From contig CAIXRA010000037.1 in NCBI GenBank assembly GCA_903921725.1, positions 33,322 to 97,321 of the forward strand: DNA of 64,000 nt, given 5' to 3'. The position numbers and the translations under genes are program-made. This stretch comes from an uncultured Lentisphaerota bacterium. GTDB lineage: Bacteria; Verrucomicrobiota; Lentisphaeria; Oligosphaerales; CAITYL01. The notes below the pieces were generated by a model. It had not been told where the DNA came from. It saw only the letters and a list, made by a program, of their open reading frames with translations, and made no database searches. Each line of letters begins with the position of its first letter. The first letter of the stretch is position 1. Shown piece by piece: positions 35,963-46,185 of the stretch.

Positions 35963-37500
35963 GACGGTAATGTACACGCGGAGGGCGCTTTTCCGGAATG
36001 CCGGGCGGTGCACGGCATGCACAGCGCCGGAAAAAGCACGGCTACGGCAAACAGCGTCAGGCCGGAAAACCACAGGCCGGCGGCGAGGGCCAGCATCCCC
36101 AGCCAGAGGAACGCCTGGAACCGCGGAAGCGGAACCGCCCCGCAAAACGGCCGCCGCCAGCACCGGAGCACGATGAACAACAGAAGTCCGCCGAGGCCAA
36201 GATAGAAGGCGAAAAAGCCCCAGACGATCGGCGGCAGCGAACCGCCGGTCACAAGCGGAACCCCGGCCGCCGGCTGCCGCGTCAGGAGGAACAGCAGGTT
36301 CGCCTCGCCCAGCAGCGGCGCATGCTGTCCCGAGACGGAGGAGAGGATGCGCGGCCCCAGCCAACCGCCGTCCGGCAACGGCCAAGCCGCCGCCAGGACC
36401 TGTCCGGAGAGCGGCCAGGCATGGTCGAAGCGGCCGTTGGCGCGCGCCGCCGCCACACCGAAGGCGTTCCCCGACGGGCTGAACCCCCACATCACCGGCC
36501 CGGAGTCCTGATCCATCAGCCAATCGTGCCCCGGCATGCCCTTGGGATACTCGCGGAAACCGGCGGCGCCGATGCGGTTCTGCCAGAAATTTTGGACATA
36601 GGCATCGTACCACTGCCGGGCGACGTCCGGGTACAGCTCCGGCGCGTAGATCAGCACGTAGGAGTTGCCGATGCCGCGCGAGGGTCCGCCCGGCACGCCG
36701 CTGGCCGGATCGCCGATGTACGGCGGCAGGCCGCAGGAGTCGAGCATCGGCCCGGAAAAGGCGCGCAACGCCTGCGTCACAAAGGCGCTGCGGTCGGTTC
36801 CCAAAACGGAGTCCGCGCGGCGGATGCTCCAGACGGCGGCGAACACGTCGATGGGATAACACTCGGCTGGGTAATCGTGGAGCCAGCCGTGCGGCGAGGC
36901 GGCGAGGTCGGCGGCGAGCGTCTCCGCCTGGTCCGCCAGCAGCGCGCGATGGCGCCGGTCGCCGGTGAGCCGCTCGTAGCTGGTCAGCCCCTGGATCAGC
37001 ATGGCGCGGAAGAATACGTTTTCCCGGTGCAGATAGCCGTCGCCCCAGTGCTGCCGGACCCAGGTGTGGTGGACGGGGTCGGTGATGAGATCCGCGCAGG
37101 CTTCGACGGCGCCCCGTGCGTAGTCGCGCGGGGCCGGCCCCTGCGGATGCCGCTCCCACTCCTCCTGCAGCGCCTCGGTGGCGGCGAGATAGAACACGGA
37201 GCCGAACATGGGCCATTCCGTCGAGGGCACGTCGTACAGGTTCAGATGCGCCGCCACGCCGGACGCCAGCCGATTGCGTGCCCATGCCTCGTAGCGCGGG
37301 GTCAGGCTTTTGTGGACGCGCCAGGCGACGCGCGGGATTCCTCCCGGGCCGCGCAGGGCCGGATCGGCGAGGTCGCGCGCCAGCCACAGTCCCGGCAGGA
37401 GCAGGAACCACAGGGCCAGGACGGCCACCCCCGCGAGATTGATCCGGCGCATCCAGTCGAGGCGCCCGTCCGTCCGTCCGCCGCCGGCCTTGGTTTCCAT
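35959..37500 (-). CDS. Membrane protein with large alpha/alpha-toroid-like domain (possibly linalool dehydratase/isomerase-like)
   Basis: N-terminal TM, Trp-rich helical domain, C-terminal TM segments; ATGA overlap with the DUF362 gene; family is a guess. Confidence 0.5.
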   Translation of the reverse strand: METKAGGGRTDGRLDWMRRINLAGVAVLALWFLLLPGLWLARDLADPALRGPGGIPRVAWRVHKSLTPRYEAWARNRLASGVAAHLNLYDVPSTEWPMFGSVFYLAATEALQEEWERHPQGPAPRDYARGAVEACADLITDPVHHTWVRQHWGDGYLHRENVFFRAMLIQGLTSYERLTGDRRHRALLADQAETLAADLAASPHGWLHDYPAECYPIDVFAAVWSIRRADSVLGTDRSAFVTQALRAFSGPMLDSCGLPPYIGDPASGVPGGPSRGIGNSYVLIYAPELYPDVARQWYDAYVQNFWQNRIGAAGFREYPKGMPGHDWLMDQDSGPVMWGFSPSGNAFGVAAARANGRFDHAWPLSGQVLAAAWPLPDGGWLGPRILSSVSGQHAPLLGEANLLFLLTRQPAAGVPLVTGGSLPPIVWGFFAFYLGLGGLLLFIVLRCWRRPFCGAVPLPRFQAFLWLGMLALAAGLWFSGLTLFAVAVLFPALCMPCTARHSGKAPSACTLPS

Positions 37501-37760
37501 GTTCCGCCTCCCGTCCCGTCCTGTTGCGCCTCCACGGCTCCGTCTTCCGACCGCAATCTACCACCGCGCAAATGGCTTTGCAATGCAAAGCAAGCAAAAG
37601 AACGGTTTCCATGTTTGCGGCACGCTGAAGCGGTGAACTCCAACGGTTGATGGAACGGCGGCACGCTGATTTCGCGCGCGTTGACTTCACGGGGCGGCGG
37701 GCAATATTATTCGACTCTGTGTAACGATACGATGGAACAGCCGGGCCGGCCGCACGCGAG

Positions 37761-39134
37761 GTGGAGATCATGGCAGCGTACAAGCACATTCTGTCCGAGC
37801 GCGACATGCCGCGCAAGTGGTACAACATCCAGGCCGACATGCCGACGCCGATGCGGCCGCCGCTGCACCCCGGCACCGGCCAGCCGATCGCCGCGGCCGA
37901 CCTCGAGCGCGTCTTCCCCGGCAACCTGATCGAGCAGGAGATGAGCACGCAGCGCTGGATCGACATTCCCGAGCCGGTAATCGAGCGGCTCCTCACCTTC
38001 CGCCCCACCCCGCTCCGCCGCGCCTACGCCTTCGAGAAGGCGCTGAAGACGCCCGCGAAGATCTACTGCAAGGACGAGAGCGTCTCGCCGCCGGGAAGTC
38101 ACAAGTTCAACACCGCCATCGCGCAGGCGTTCTACAACAAGGAATTCGGCATCAAGCGCATCGCCACCGAGACCGGCGCGGGGCAGTGGGGTTCCTCGCT
38201 CGCCCTGGCCTGCCAGTTCTTCGGGCTGGAGCTGAAGGTCTACATGGTCCGCGTCAGCTTCGAACAGAAGCCGTTCCGCAAGCTGATGATGCAGGCCTGG
38301 GGCGCCAAGTGCGTCGGCAGCCCGAGTCAGGACACCGCCGCCGGCCGCAAGGTTTTGGCCGAGATGCCGGACACGCCGGGAAGCCTGGCCATCGCCATCA
38401 GCGAAGCCGTCGAGGACGCGGTCACCACGCCGGACACGCGCTACGCGCTGGGCAGCGTGCTGAACCATGTGCTGCTGCACCAGACGATCATCGGCCTGGA
38501 GACGCAGAAGCAGTTCAAGAAGCTGGGCGTCTCCCCGGATGTCGTCGTCGGCTGCGCGGGCGGCGGCTCGAACTTCGCGGGCATCGCCTTCCCGTTCCTG
38601 CGCGAGAAGATCCACGGTGCCAACGTGCGCATCGTCGCCGCCGAACCCACCGCCTGCCCGACGCTCACCCGCGGCGTGTTCGGCTACGATTTCGGCGACC
38701 TCTCCGGCTCCACGCCGCTGCTGCCGATGTACACGCTCGGGCACAAGTTCATCCCCGCCGCGCTGCATGCGGGCGGCCTCCGCTACCACGGCATGGCGCC
38801 GCTGGTCAGCCAGCTCACCAAGGACGGGCTCGTCGAAGCCACCTCGGTGCAGCAGCTCGAGAGCTACGCGGCCGGCGTGCTTTGGGCGCGCACGGAAGGG
38901 TTCATCCCCGCACCGGAAACCACCCACGCCATCGCCGCCGTCGTGAGAGAGGCCGAACGCGCCCGCGAGGAAGGCGTGGAGAAGAACATCGTCTTCTGCT
39001 ATTCCGGCCACGGCATCATGGATCTCAGCGGCTACGACGCCTATTTGGGCGGCAGGCTCACCAACTACGAGCTGCCGCAGTCGGAGATTGACCGCGCCAT
39101 CCACGACAACGGCAAGATGCCGCCGATCAACTGA
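37761..39134 (+). CDS. trpB2: TrpB2-type tryptophan synthase beta chain-like protein
   Basis: RPTPLRRAYAFEKALKTPAKIYCKDESVSPPGSHKFNTAIAQAFYNK, ETGAGQWGSS, GCAGGGSNFAG and CYSGHGIMDLSGYD. Confidence 0.92.
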   Translation: MEIMAAYKHILSERDMPRKWYNIQADMPTPMRPPLHPGTGQPIAAADLERVFPGNLIEQEMSTQRWIDIPEPVIERLLTFRPTPLRRAYAFEKALKTPAKIYCKDESVSPPGSHKFNTAIAQAFYNKEFGIKRIATETGAGQWGSSLALACQFFGLELKVYMVRVSFEQKPFRKLMMQAWGAKCVGSPSQDTAAGRKVLAEMPDTPGSLAIAISEAVEDAVTTPDTRYALGSVLNHVLLHQTIIGLETQKQFKKLGVSPDVVVGCAGGGSNFAGIAFPFLREKIHGANVRIVAAEPTACPTLTRGVFGYDFGDLSGSTPLLPMYTLGHKFIPAALHAGGLRYHGMAPLVSQLTKDGLVEATSVQQLESYAAGVLWARTEGFIPAPETTHAIAAVVREAERAREEGVEKNIVFCYSGHGIMDLSGYDAYLGGRLTNYELPQSEIDRAIHDNGKMPPIN

Positions 39135-39158
39135 CCCGCCCTTTCCGCCAAAATGAGA

Positions 39159-39189
39159 CGGGCCGTCCATTTGCACAATGGACGGCCCG
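39159..39189. terminator. Perfect 13-bp-stem hairpin after trpB2
   Basis: cgggccgtccatt-tgcac-aatggacggcccg. Confidence 0.65.
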
Positions 39190-39213
39190 CATCATTTTAC
39201 GGACAAAAGAAGA

Positions 39214-39256
39214 GCCCCTGTCTCCGGGGAAATTGGGGGGGGGCGGAGACAGGGGC
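39214..39256. repeat. Second inverted repeat, 13-bp arms, with a G9 tract in the loop
   Basis: gcccctgtctccg ... cggagacaggggc around gggaaattggggggggg. Confidence 0.75.
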
Positions 39257-39403
39257 GGAGGGACAACTGGATAACAGCACCATTCCGATGCCGTGTTTTA
39301 TAATTCATTGTTAAACTACAACACGCTCGCATAAATGCAAATGGTATTCAAAAAAAATCAAGCACCGGATCAATCGTGAGACTTTTGCTTTTGCAGGAAT
39401 GCG

Positions 39404-40543
39404 ATGACTCTTCACCCCATCAAAACAAGCATTGAATCACTGTATGTGCACATCCCCTTCTGTGCTTCAAAATGTTCCTACTGTGTCTTTTATTCCGTGC
39501 CTGCCGCGCCGGATTCCTCCCGCCTGAACTTCCTCGCCCGCCTGCTTCTGGAATTTGACGAACATGCGGCCGCCGGGAAAACCGACGGGCGGCCGATGTC
39601 CAGCGTTTTTATCGGCGGCGGAACGCCCACGCTGCTTGCGCCGCTGGAGCTGGAAGCGCTCCTGCGCGCCATCCGTTCCCGTTTCCCGCTCCGGCCGGAC
39701 GTTGAATTCAGCATCGAGTGCAATCCGGAAACCCTGACGGAGGAAAAGGCGGCGGTCCTCTCCGCCTGGGGCGTCAACCGGGTCAGCCTGGGCGCGCAGA
39801 GTTTTTCATCCGGCCTTCGTGCGCGCTTGGGCCGCAGCGGTGATCCCGGCCGGATCGGGCCGGCCGTCCGGATGCTACGGCGGCAGGGGATTGAGAACAT
39901 CGGCCTTGACCTGATTTATGCCATTCCCGGCCAGTGCATGAAGGAATGGGAGGCCGACCTGAAGGCGGCGCTGGCCTTCGGCCCGCAGCACCTTTCCACC
40001 TACTCGCTCACCATCGAGGAAGGAAGTGCGCTGGCGGCGGACGGCTCTCTTCAGGCTCCTGATGAGGCGCTGGCCGTGGAAATGTGGGAGACCGCGGAAG
40101 CGGTTGCGGAATCCGCAGGCATGAGGCGCTACGAGATTTCCAACTTCGCCGTTCCCGGTTTCGAGTGCCGCCACAACCTCTCCGCCTGGCATGCCGGAAC
40201 CTACCTCGGCTGCGGGCCGGCGGCATGCTCGTTCGATGGAGTTTTGCGCTGGGGCAACCCGGCCTCGCTGGAGGAATGGATGCAGCCGGAGATCCGCCGG
40301 GAGGAGGACCGCATTCCGCCCGAGGCGCGGGCGGCGGAAAGTCTCCTCTTCGGCCTGCGCACGGTGGACGGCTGGGAGCCGTGCGAATTCAAGGAGCGGA
40401 GCGGGTTCGACTTCCTGGAGCTGCGCGGGCCGCAGATCCGCAAGCTGGAAGCGGAGGGGCTGCTGGAGTTCCGGGACGGACGACTGAGGCCCACGCGCCG
40501 GGGGCTGCTCTTCAACGACGCCATCGGCCGCGAGCTTCTCTGA
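39404..40543 (+). CDS. hemW: Radical SAM HemW (coproporphyrinogen III oxidase-like)
   Basis: YVHIPFCASKCSYCVFYS, FIGGGTPTLL, EFSIECNPETL, NRVSLGAQSF and LDLIYAIPGQ. Confidence 0.92.
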   Translation: MTLHPIKTSIESLYVHIPFCASKCSYCVFYSVPAAPDSSRLNFLARLLLEFDEHAAAGKTDGRPMSSVFIGGGTPTLLAPLELEALLRAIRSRFPLRPDVEFSIECNPETLTEEKAAVLSAWGVNRVSLGAQSFSSGLRARLGRSGDPGRIGPAVRMLRRQGIENIGLDLIYAIPGQCMKEWEADLKAALAFGPQHLSTYSLTIEEGSALAADGSLQAPDEALAVEMWETAEAVAESAGMRRYEISNFAVPGFECRHNLSAWHAGTYLGCGPAACSFDGVLRWGNPASLEEWMQPEIRREEDRIPPEARAAESLLFGLRTVDGWEPCEFKERSGFDFLELRGPQIRKLEAEGLLEFRDGRLRPTRRGLLFNDAIGRELL

Positions 40544-40640
40544 AAATCGGCTCGTTTCCACAACGCGGGGTTTGTTCCCCGCAAACGGCTATATTGCAGC
40601 ATCAAATACCATTGGCGCGCAGCTCGGGGGCACTTCTTCC

Positions 40641-41243
40641 ATGGGCAGCAAATTCATCAGCAACGGACTGGCATCAGCCAAACGGACGATGGCGGCGGCG
40701 AAAACGGAACCGGCCGCGATGCCGGTGTCACCCGCGCCCGCCGTCCCCCCGGCGAACCTCGGCGAGATTGTACGGCGGGAGGACGCCAAACTGCACGGCG
40801 ACCTGCTGGTCAAGGAACGCGCCGAGTTCCACAAGCACCGTCAGGAACTGCTTCCAGAACTCAGGGAAACCATCGTCGGACACCAGGCGGCGCTCCGGTC
40901 GCTGGAAGACCAGCTGGAAACCCTCATCCGCGCGCACCAGGATCTGGAATCCGCCGAGCTTTCCACCGACGGCCCGGTGTCGCTGGGCGAACTGCGCGAG
41001 GCCAAGCGGAATTTGGAAGCGGCGCGAATGGAGCTCATGAAGCTTCAGCGCCAGCAGGCGGCCGCCGCCCCGGCGACACCGCCGGCCGCACAGGCGCCGG
41101 GCACCGCCGCCGTTGTGCTGCCGGATCTCTCCTGGAAGCAGGCGGCGGTTCTTGGGCTCTCGCTGACCTGGCCCGTCGCCGTTGTGATCTTCCTCGGCGC
41201 GCTGTTCGTCGGCATCTGCCTCCTGTCGGTGTTCAAGACCTGA
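40641..41243 (+). CDS. Hypothetical coiled-coil protein with C-terminal TM segment
   Basis: Long helical region then TWPVAVVIFLGALFVGICLLSVF. Confidence 0.7.
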   Translation: MGSKFISNGLASAKRTMAAAKTEPAAMPVSPAPAVPPANLGEIVRREDAKLHGDLLVKERAEFHKHRQELLPELRETIVGHQAALRSLEDQLETLIRAHQDLESAELSTDGPVSLGELREAKRNLEAARMELMKLQRQQAAAAPATPPAAQAPGTAAVVLPDLSWKQAAVLGLSLTWPVAVVIFLGALFVGICLLSVFKT

Positions 41244-41380
41244 TCCGCGCTCCGGCGGGTGGACACCCTTCGCGCACAACCGGACAAACATCCGGCGGAC
41301 GGGGCATGGAACCGCACAATAATCCGGCGTGTCCGACGTTTGGAAAGCAGACGTTTACACTCACACGCCGGAGTTCCGCC

Positions 41381-43933
41381 ATGCATCCCATCACCCCGAT
41401 TTTTTCCGTGTCCGCCCGCACCCTGCGTCTGCTCGTGCTTGCCGCCGCCCTGCTGCCGACGGGAAGCGTGCTGGCCGCCAAGCATTCCCCAAAGAAAAAC
41501 GAAGCCCCGGCACCCGCACCGGCTGCGTCCACGGCCCTGGAAACGACCGCCGAAGGCCAAGCGCTGCGCGATGCCTGGGTGAAGGCGCAGTACCGCCTGT
41601 CTCCGGAGGTCTGCACCACTTATCTGGCGTTCGCCAAGGCGCAGGCTCGGCGGGATCTGGCCGCCGCCGGCAAGACGTTGCCGGACGATTTCTGGGCCTG
41701 GGTGGACGGCGACCCGGTGGTCAGGAGCACGGTGTACGGCGCCAGGCTTTCGCCCGCCAACATCCTGCTCATGCTCCGCTCGCTGGAACTGGACCTGGGG
41801 CAGGACGCCGTCCGCAAGCGCTACACCCAGCTCGCGCTCGCCACGGCCGTGGTGCACGCCAGCAAGCAGGGGCCGCAGGCCGACATCACCCCGCGCGCGC
41901 CGCTCAAGCTGGCGATTCCGCCCTGCCCGCTCAAACCGGTGAACACAAAAGACCCCAACCGCACGCCGGACGTCAACGACCACATCATCAACTTCCTCAA
42001 CGAACATTTCATCGAGGAAGTTCCGCCCAAGCACAAGTGGGCTCCGGAAGCTGCGGAACTGAAGTATGACGACAAGGGTGTCGCCATCCCCGTTCCCGCC
42101 GAAGCGGCTAACCCCGCCGGCGACGGCGCGGCCGTGCAAAAGATCAAGCGCCCCCTCACCGCCGCCGACGTCATGGCGAGCCGGGCGCTGCAACTGGAAT
42201 TCAACGCCTACATGAAGGAACACGGGCAGACGGTGGAGATCAACTGCGGCGACCATGTCATCTACCCCGACCGCCACGACGCAGTCAAGGAGCCGGAGGG
42301 CAAGGAAATCCTGAAGGCGTTTGAGCTCTTCAAGGCCGCGTATGTGGCGAAGGGGATGCTGCCGGCCGCACGCGACCCGGCGCCGTCGCCGGCGGAGGGG
42401 TGCGCCTTCCTCATCCGGAACCATGAAGCCCCGGTGCCCGTTGTTGCGGCGGCGAAGAAGAAAAAACTCCCGCACTGTCCGCTGACCGCGCCGTGGCCGG
42501 TCTTGACCCTGCTCGCCGCCGACGACCAGCCGTTGCGTGAGCGACAGGACATCTGGGAACGTTGGCACAACCGTGGCGAGCTGCACACCTACGGCGAATA
42601 TATCGGCGGCATCGCGCAGCAGTTCAACTTCCAGTCCGCACGCCGACTCTGCCCGTACCCCTTCTCCTACGGCACCTTCCAGATGATGCTTAAGGACGGC
42701 GGCGTGTGCGGCACCATGGCCAACATGGGCGTGCGTACCTACAAGTCCCTCGGCATCCCCGCCAGCACCGCCGGACAGCCCGGGCACTGCGCGCTGATCC
42801 TTTTCGAGCTCAACAACAAGACCGGTGTCTATGAATGCAAGGGCGGCCAGTTCGCCACCGGCGGGCCGGACAAGACCAGCGTGCATGCCCCATGGATCTT
42901 CGGCGACGTCGACGCCCGCCGCATGATGGTCTACCACCAGAGCGTCGCCTGGGGGGTCAACGCCGGACTCCAGTCCTATCTGGATTCCATGCTGGCCTAC
43001 GACCTCTTCCGCCTGCTGCCGGAGGCGGACCGCCGCACGCACGGGCTGGAACTTCTGGAAAGCGGCCTCGCCGCAAACCCCTACAACTTTCAGCTGGCAG
43101 ATGCCGGCCAGGCGGCCGCCGGAACGCCACAGGCGCAGATCCATCTCTGGAAAACGCTGACGGCGGCCCTCGCCGCGACCGGGCCGAAACCGGGCTGCCC
43201 CGCCGACAGCCTGTACAACCAGACGGTCAAGGAAAAAATGTTTGGAAGGCTGGCCAAGCTTCCGGTTCCCGCGGATCCGGCCGCCGTGCGCGAAGTCTTC
43301 GCCTTTCTGCAGGCGGAGAAATGCGGAAATCCGGAGGCGCTGGCCACCTACCAGGCGGCGGCGGAGGGGTTGTCCGCACTCCTGACCCGGACGGCGGCCG
43401 ACTTCAAGGCACACCTCGCCTCGGCGCGCACCGAGGCCGCCTGCGAAAAGATGGAACAGGCTCTCACGGCGACGGCGGCCCGCATCGCCGACCGGAAACA
43501 GAGGACTGCCTGGGCGCTGGCGCTCTGGCAGGAGTTGCCGGGGCGCGAATGCTATTTCGGCCGCAAGAACAAGATCACGCTTGACCGGACGGTTCCCGCG
43601 CTCGCCAAACTGGCCGGCCGGAAGCCGCGTCCGGAAGCCGAACAGACCCAGTCGCTCCTCGACCAGGTCGCCGCCGACCTCAAGAAAAGGGTGGAAGGCG
43701 GGCGCAATCCCAAGGAATGCCTCCAGTTCGCCGGCCAGATTACCGATGCGGCCAACCAAGTCAAGGATGCGGAACAGAAACGCCTGTGGCTGGAGTGCCT
43801 GTCAAAGGCAATTTCCGGGCACGAGGAATACACGCTCCTAAGCGGGAAAAAAAGCAAGACGCAGCGCGACCCCTGCGCCGCCGCCATCCAGCGCCTTACC
43901 GCGCCGGCTCCGGAAAAGGCCGGCAAGGCATAA
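41381..43933 (+). CDS. Large exported protein with transglutaminase-like core
   Basis: Signal peptide; MLKDGGVCGTMANMGVRTYKSLGIPASTAGQPGHCALILFE resembles a Cys/His transglutaminase core; long helical C-terminus. Confidence 0.7.
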   Translation: MHPITPIFSVSARTLRLLVLAAALLPTGSVLAAKHSPKKNEAPAPAPAASTALETTAEGQALRDAWVKAQYRLSPEVCTTYLAFAKAQARRDLAAAGKTLPDDFWAWVDGDPVVRSTVYGARLSPANILLMLRSLELDLGQDAVRKRYTQLALATAVVHASKQGPQADITPRAPLKLAIPPCPLKPVNTKDPNRTPDVNDHIINFLNEHFIEEVPPKHKWAPEAAELKYDDKGVAIPVPAEAANPAGDGAAVQKIKRPLTAADVMASRALQLEFNAYMKEHGQTVEINCGDHVIYPDRHDAVKEPEGKEILKAFELFKAAYVAKGMLPAARDPAPSPAEGCAFLIRNHEAPVPVVAAAKKKKLPHCPLTAPWPVLTLLAADDQPLRERQDIWERWHNRGELHTYGEYIGGIAQQFNFQSARRLCPYPFSYGTFQMMLKDGGVCGTMANMGVRTYKSLGIPASTAGQPGHCALILFELNNKTGVYECKGGQFATGGPDKTSVHAPWIFGDVDARRMMVYHQSVAWGVNAGLQSYLDSMLAYDLFRLLPEADRRTHGLELLESGLAANPYNFQLADAGQAAAGTPQAQIHLWKTLTAALAATGPKPGCPADSLYNQTVKEKMFGRLAKLPVPADPAAVREVFAFLQAEKCGNPEALATYQAAAEGLSALLTRTAADFKAHLASARTEAACEKMEQALTATAARIADRKQRTAWALALWQELPGRECYFGRKNKITLDRTVPALAKLAGRKPRPEAEQTQSLLDQVAADLKKRVEGGRNPKECLQFAGQITDAANQVKDAEQKRLWLECLSKAISGHEEYTLLSGKKSKTQRDPCAAAIQRLTAPAPEKAGKA

Positions 43934-44190
43934 GCGCGAAACAGTCCGCGCGCCTTCGGACACGGATTGTTGCGCGGACGAGCGGTCGCGGCGTGGTGAG
44001 ACATGAAACGCAGCGGCACGATGTGCCGGATCCCCACGACATGCCGCGCCACCGCCGCATGCGACGGACGGCGTGGATGAACCATGCGAACTTGGAATTC
44101 CGGACAACGGGGCCGCATTGGCCCGTTACATTATGACCCGCGCGGATCCAGGACCGGGTTCGCCCGAAAGGCAGCCGTGTCCCTCCGTCC

Positions 44191-45432
44191 ATGAACATCA
44201 CGCCCCACCGCCCCTACGCCCCGCTTGCCATCCCCGGCTTCCGCTGGTACATGCTGAACCTGATGTCCGCGACGCTGGCAATCCAGATCCAGGGCGTCGT
44301 GGTCGCCTGGCAGGTCTATGAATTCACCCGCGACCCGCTGGCGCTGGGCATCATCGGCCTGGCCGAAGTCGTCCCCTTCATCGGCGCCGCGCTGTTTGCC
44401 GGGCATGTGGCCGACACGGCGAGCCGGAAACGCGTGGTCGTGTGGGCGCAGGGGTGCCTCTTCGCCTGCAGCCTCGCCCTGTTCATCCCCGTGCTGTTTC
44501 CCGCCATGCCGCATCCGGTGGCCCTGCTCTACGGCGTCGTGGCGGCCGGCGGCCTGGCGCGCAGCTTCCTGATGCCCGCCCGCACCGCCCTCGCCTCCGA
44601 ACTGGTTCCGCTTGAACTGTATGCGGGAGCCGTGCGCTGGCGGAGCGCCATGTTCCAGGTGGCCTCGGTTGTCGGCCCAGCGCTGGGCGGGTTGTTGTGG
44701 GCGGCCGGCGGGGCGGTTCTGGCGTATTCGGTGGGAGCCGCGCTCTTCGCCTGCGCGCTGGCCGGCATGGCCGGAGTCCCCGGCACGCCCCCGTCGCGGC
44801 AGACGGCCGGCGAACCGGTCTTGGCGAGCCTGAAAAGCGGCGTCGCCTTCATGTTTTCCGAACGCCTCCTGCTCGGCGCGGCGACGCTCGACATGTTCGC
44901 GGTCCTTTTCGGCGGCGCGGTCGCGCTGCTCCCCGTGTTCAGCGCGGAAATCCTGCATGCGGGCCCGCAGGGGTTGGGCATGCTGCGCGCCGCGCCGGCG
45001 GTCGGCGCGGTGGCCACCTCCCTCATCCTGGCGCACCGTCCGCCGTTCCGGCATGCGGGCCGCGCCCTGTTCGTGGCCGTCGCCACATTCGGCCTGTGCA
45101 TGATCGGGTTCGGCTGCTCCACCTCCTTCCCGCTCTCCTTGGCGCTGCTGGCGCTTTCCGGCGTCGCCGACGAAGTCAGCGTTGTCGTGCGCCAGACCAT
45201 CCTTCAGCTCCGCACGCCCCGGCACATGCTGGGCCGTGTGGCCGCCGTCAACTCCATTTTCATCGGATCGTCCAATGAAATCGGCGCATTCGAGTCGGGC
45301 GTCGCCGCGCGCCTCCTCGGTACCACGCTTTCGGTCGTGGCCGGCGGCGCGGCCACGCTGGTGGTGGTCGGACTTTCCGCCTGGCGCTTCCCCGTCCTGC
45401 GGCGCCTGCGCACAATCGAGCCGGCACCCTGA
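44191..45432 (+). CDS. MFS transporter (EntS/MFS_3-like)
   Basis: QIQGVVVAWQVYEFTRDPLALGIIGLAEVVPFIGAALFAGHVADTASRK. Confidence 0.87.
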   Translation: MNITPHRPYAPLAIPGFRWYMLNLMSATLAIQIQGVVVAWQVYEFTRDPLALGIIGLAEVVPFIGAALFAGHVADTASRKRVVVWAQGCLFACSLALFIPVLFPAMPHPVALLYGVVAAGGLARSFLMPARTALASELVPLELYAGAVRWRSAMFQVASVVGPALGGLLWAAGGAVLAYSVGAALFACALAGMAGVPGTPPSRQTAGEPVLASLKSGVAFMFSERLLLGAATLDMFAVLFGGAVALLPVFSAEILHAGPQGLGMLRAAPAVGAVATSLILAHRPPFRHAGRALFVAVATFGLCMIGFGCSTSFPLSLALLALSGVADEVSVVVRQTILQLRTPRHMLGRVAAVNSIFIGSSNEIGAFESGVAARLLGTTLSVVAGGAATLVVVGLSAWRFPVLRRLRTIEPAP

Positions 45433-45568
45433 CCGGCGCCCAGGGCGGCATTCCCAACAATCTGCCTGTAACCGCCCCCAGACCCCGCGCCACCAATGGG
45501 GTACAACGCAGGAATGTTCCTGCCGGAATCCGTCCGTAACCGAAACCCGAAGAAGGAGCACGCGAACC

Positions 45569-46072
45569 ATGAAGAAACTGATCATCTCCCTGTCCGTCGG
45601 CCTGCTGGCCGTTGGCCTCACCGCCGCCGCCGCCGACACAACCGCCCCGGCCGGCGACAAGCCCGCCGCGCCGCCGAAGCATGAGGGCGGCCGCCCCGGC
45701 ATGAACCGTCCCGACATGGCCAAGGAACTGGGCCTGAACGACGAGCAGAAGACGAAGGTCGAGGCGATCCGCAAGGCCAACGGCGAGGCCATGAAGGCAG
45801 CGCAGAAGGCCGTCCAGGAAGCCCGCGAGAGCAAGGACGAGGCCGCCGTGAAGAAGGCGATGGACGCCGCCAAGGCGCTGCACGAGAAGGTCCAGGCCGA
45901 AATCGACGCCATCCTCACGCCGGAGCAGAAGGCAAAGGCGGCCGAGCTGCGCAAGGCGCGCGAGGCCAAGATGAAGGAACGCGGCGGCAAGCGCGGCGAG
46001 CACAAGGGCGACAAGGGTGGTGAAGGCAAGGGCGAAGACAAGCCCCAGCCCCCGCCGGCCCCCGCCGAATAA
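45569..46072 (+). CDS. Spy/CpxP-like LTxxQ protein, exported
   Basis: Signal peptide; ELGLNDEQKTKVEAI and ILTPEQKAKAAELR motifs; Lys/Gly/Pro tail. Confidence 0.65.
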   Translation: MKKLIISLSVGLLAVGLTAAAADTTAPAGDKPAAPPKHEGGRPGMNRPDMAKELGLNDEQKTKVEAIRKANGEAMKAAQKAVQEARESKDEAAVKKAMDAAKALHEKVQAEIDAILTPEQKAKAAELRKAREAKMKERGGKRGEHKGDKGGEGKGEDKPQPPPAPAE

Positions 46073-46120
46073 CACCGTACGGCATGCGGCGCGGAGCTTT
46101 TCCAGCCGCGCGATTCGTGA

Positions 46121-46156
46121 AGCGGTCGGCCGGCATCGGCCGGCCGCTTTCTTTTT
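46121..46156 (+). terminator. Rho-independent terminator after the LTxxQ gene
   Basis: agcggtcggccg-gcat-cggccggccgct then ttcttttt. Confidence 0.8.
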
Positions 46157-46185
46157 GCCGGCAAACCCCGCCGCAATCAGCCTTG

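Noticed and set aside
34742-38008. 1088-aa minus-strand ORF
   Set aside because: Only the DUF362 part (start 35962) is supported; the upstream two-thirds is out-of-frame sequence overlapping the 35959..37500 gene and reads as Arg/Ala/Gly-rich noise.
41045-43759. 904-aa minus-strand ORF
   Set aside because: Antisense to the transglutaminase-like gene; mirror ORF in GC-rich DNA.
44131-46176. 681-aa minus-strand ORF
   Set aside because: Antisense to the MFS and LTxxQ genes; shadow ORF.
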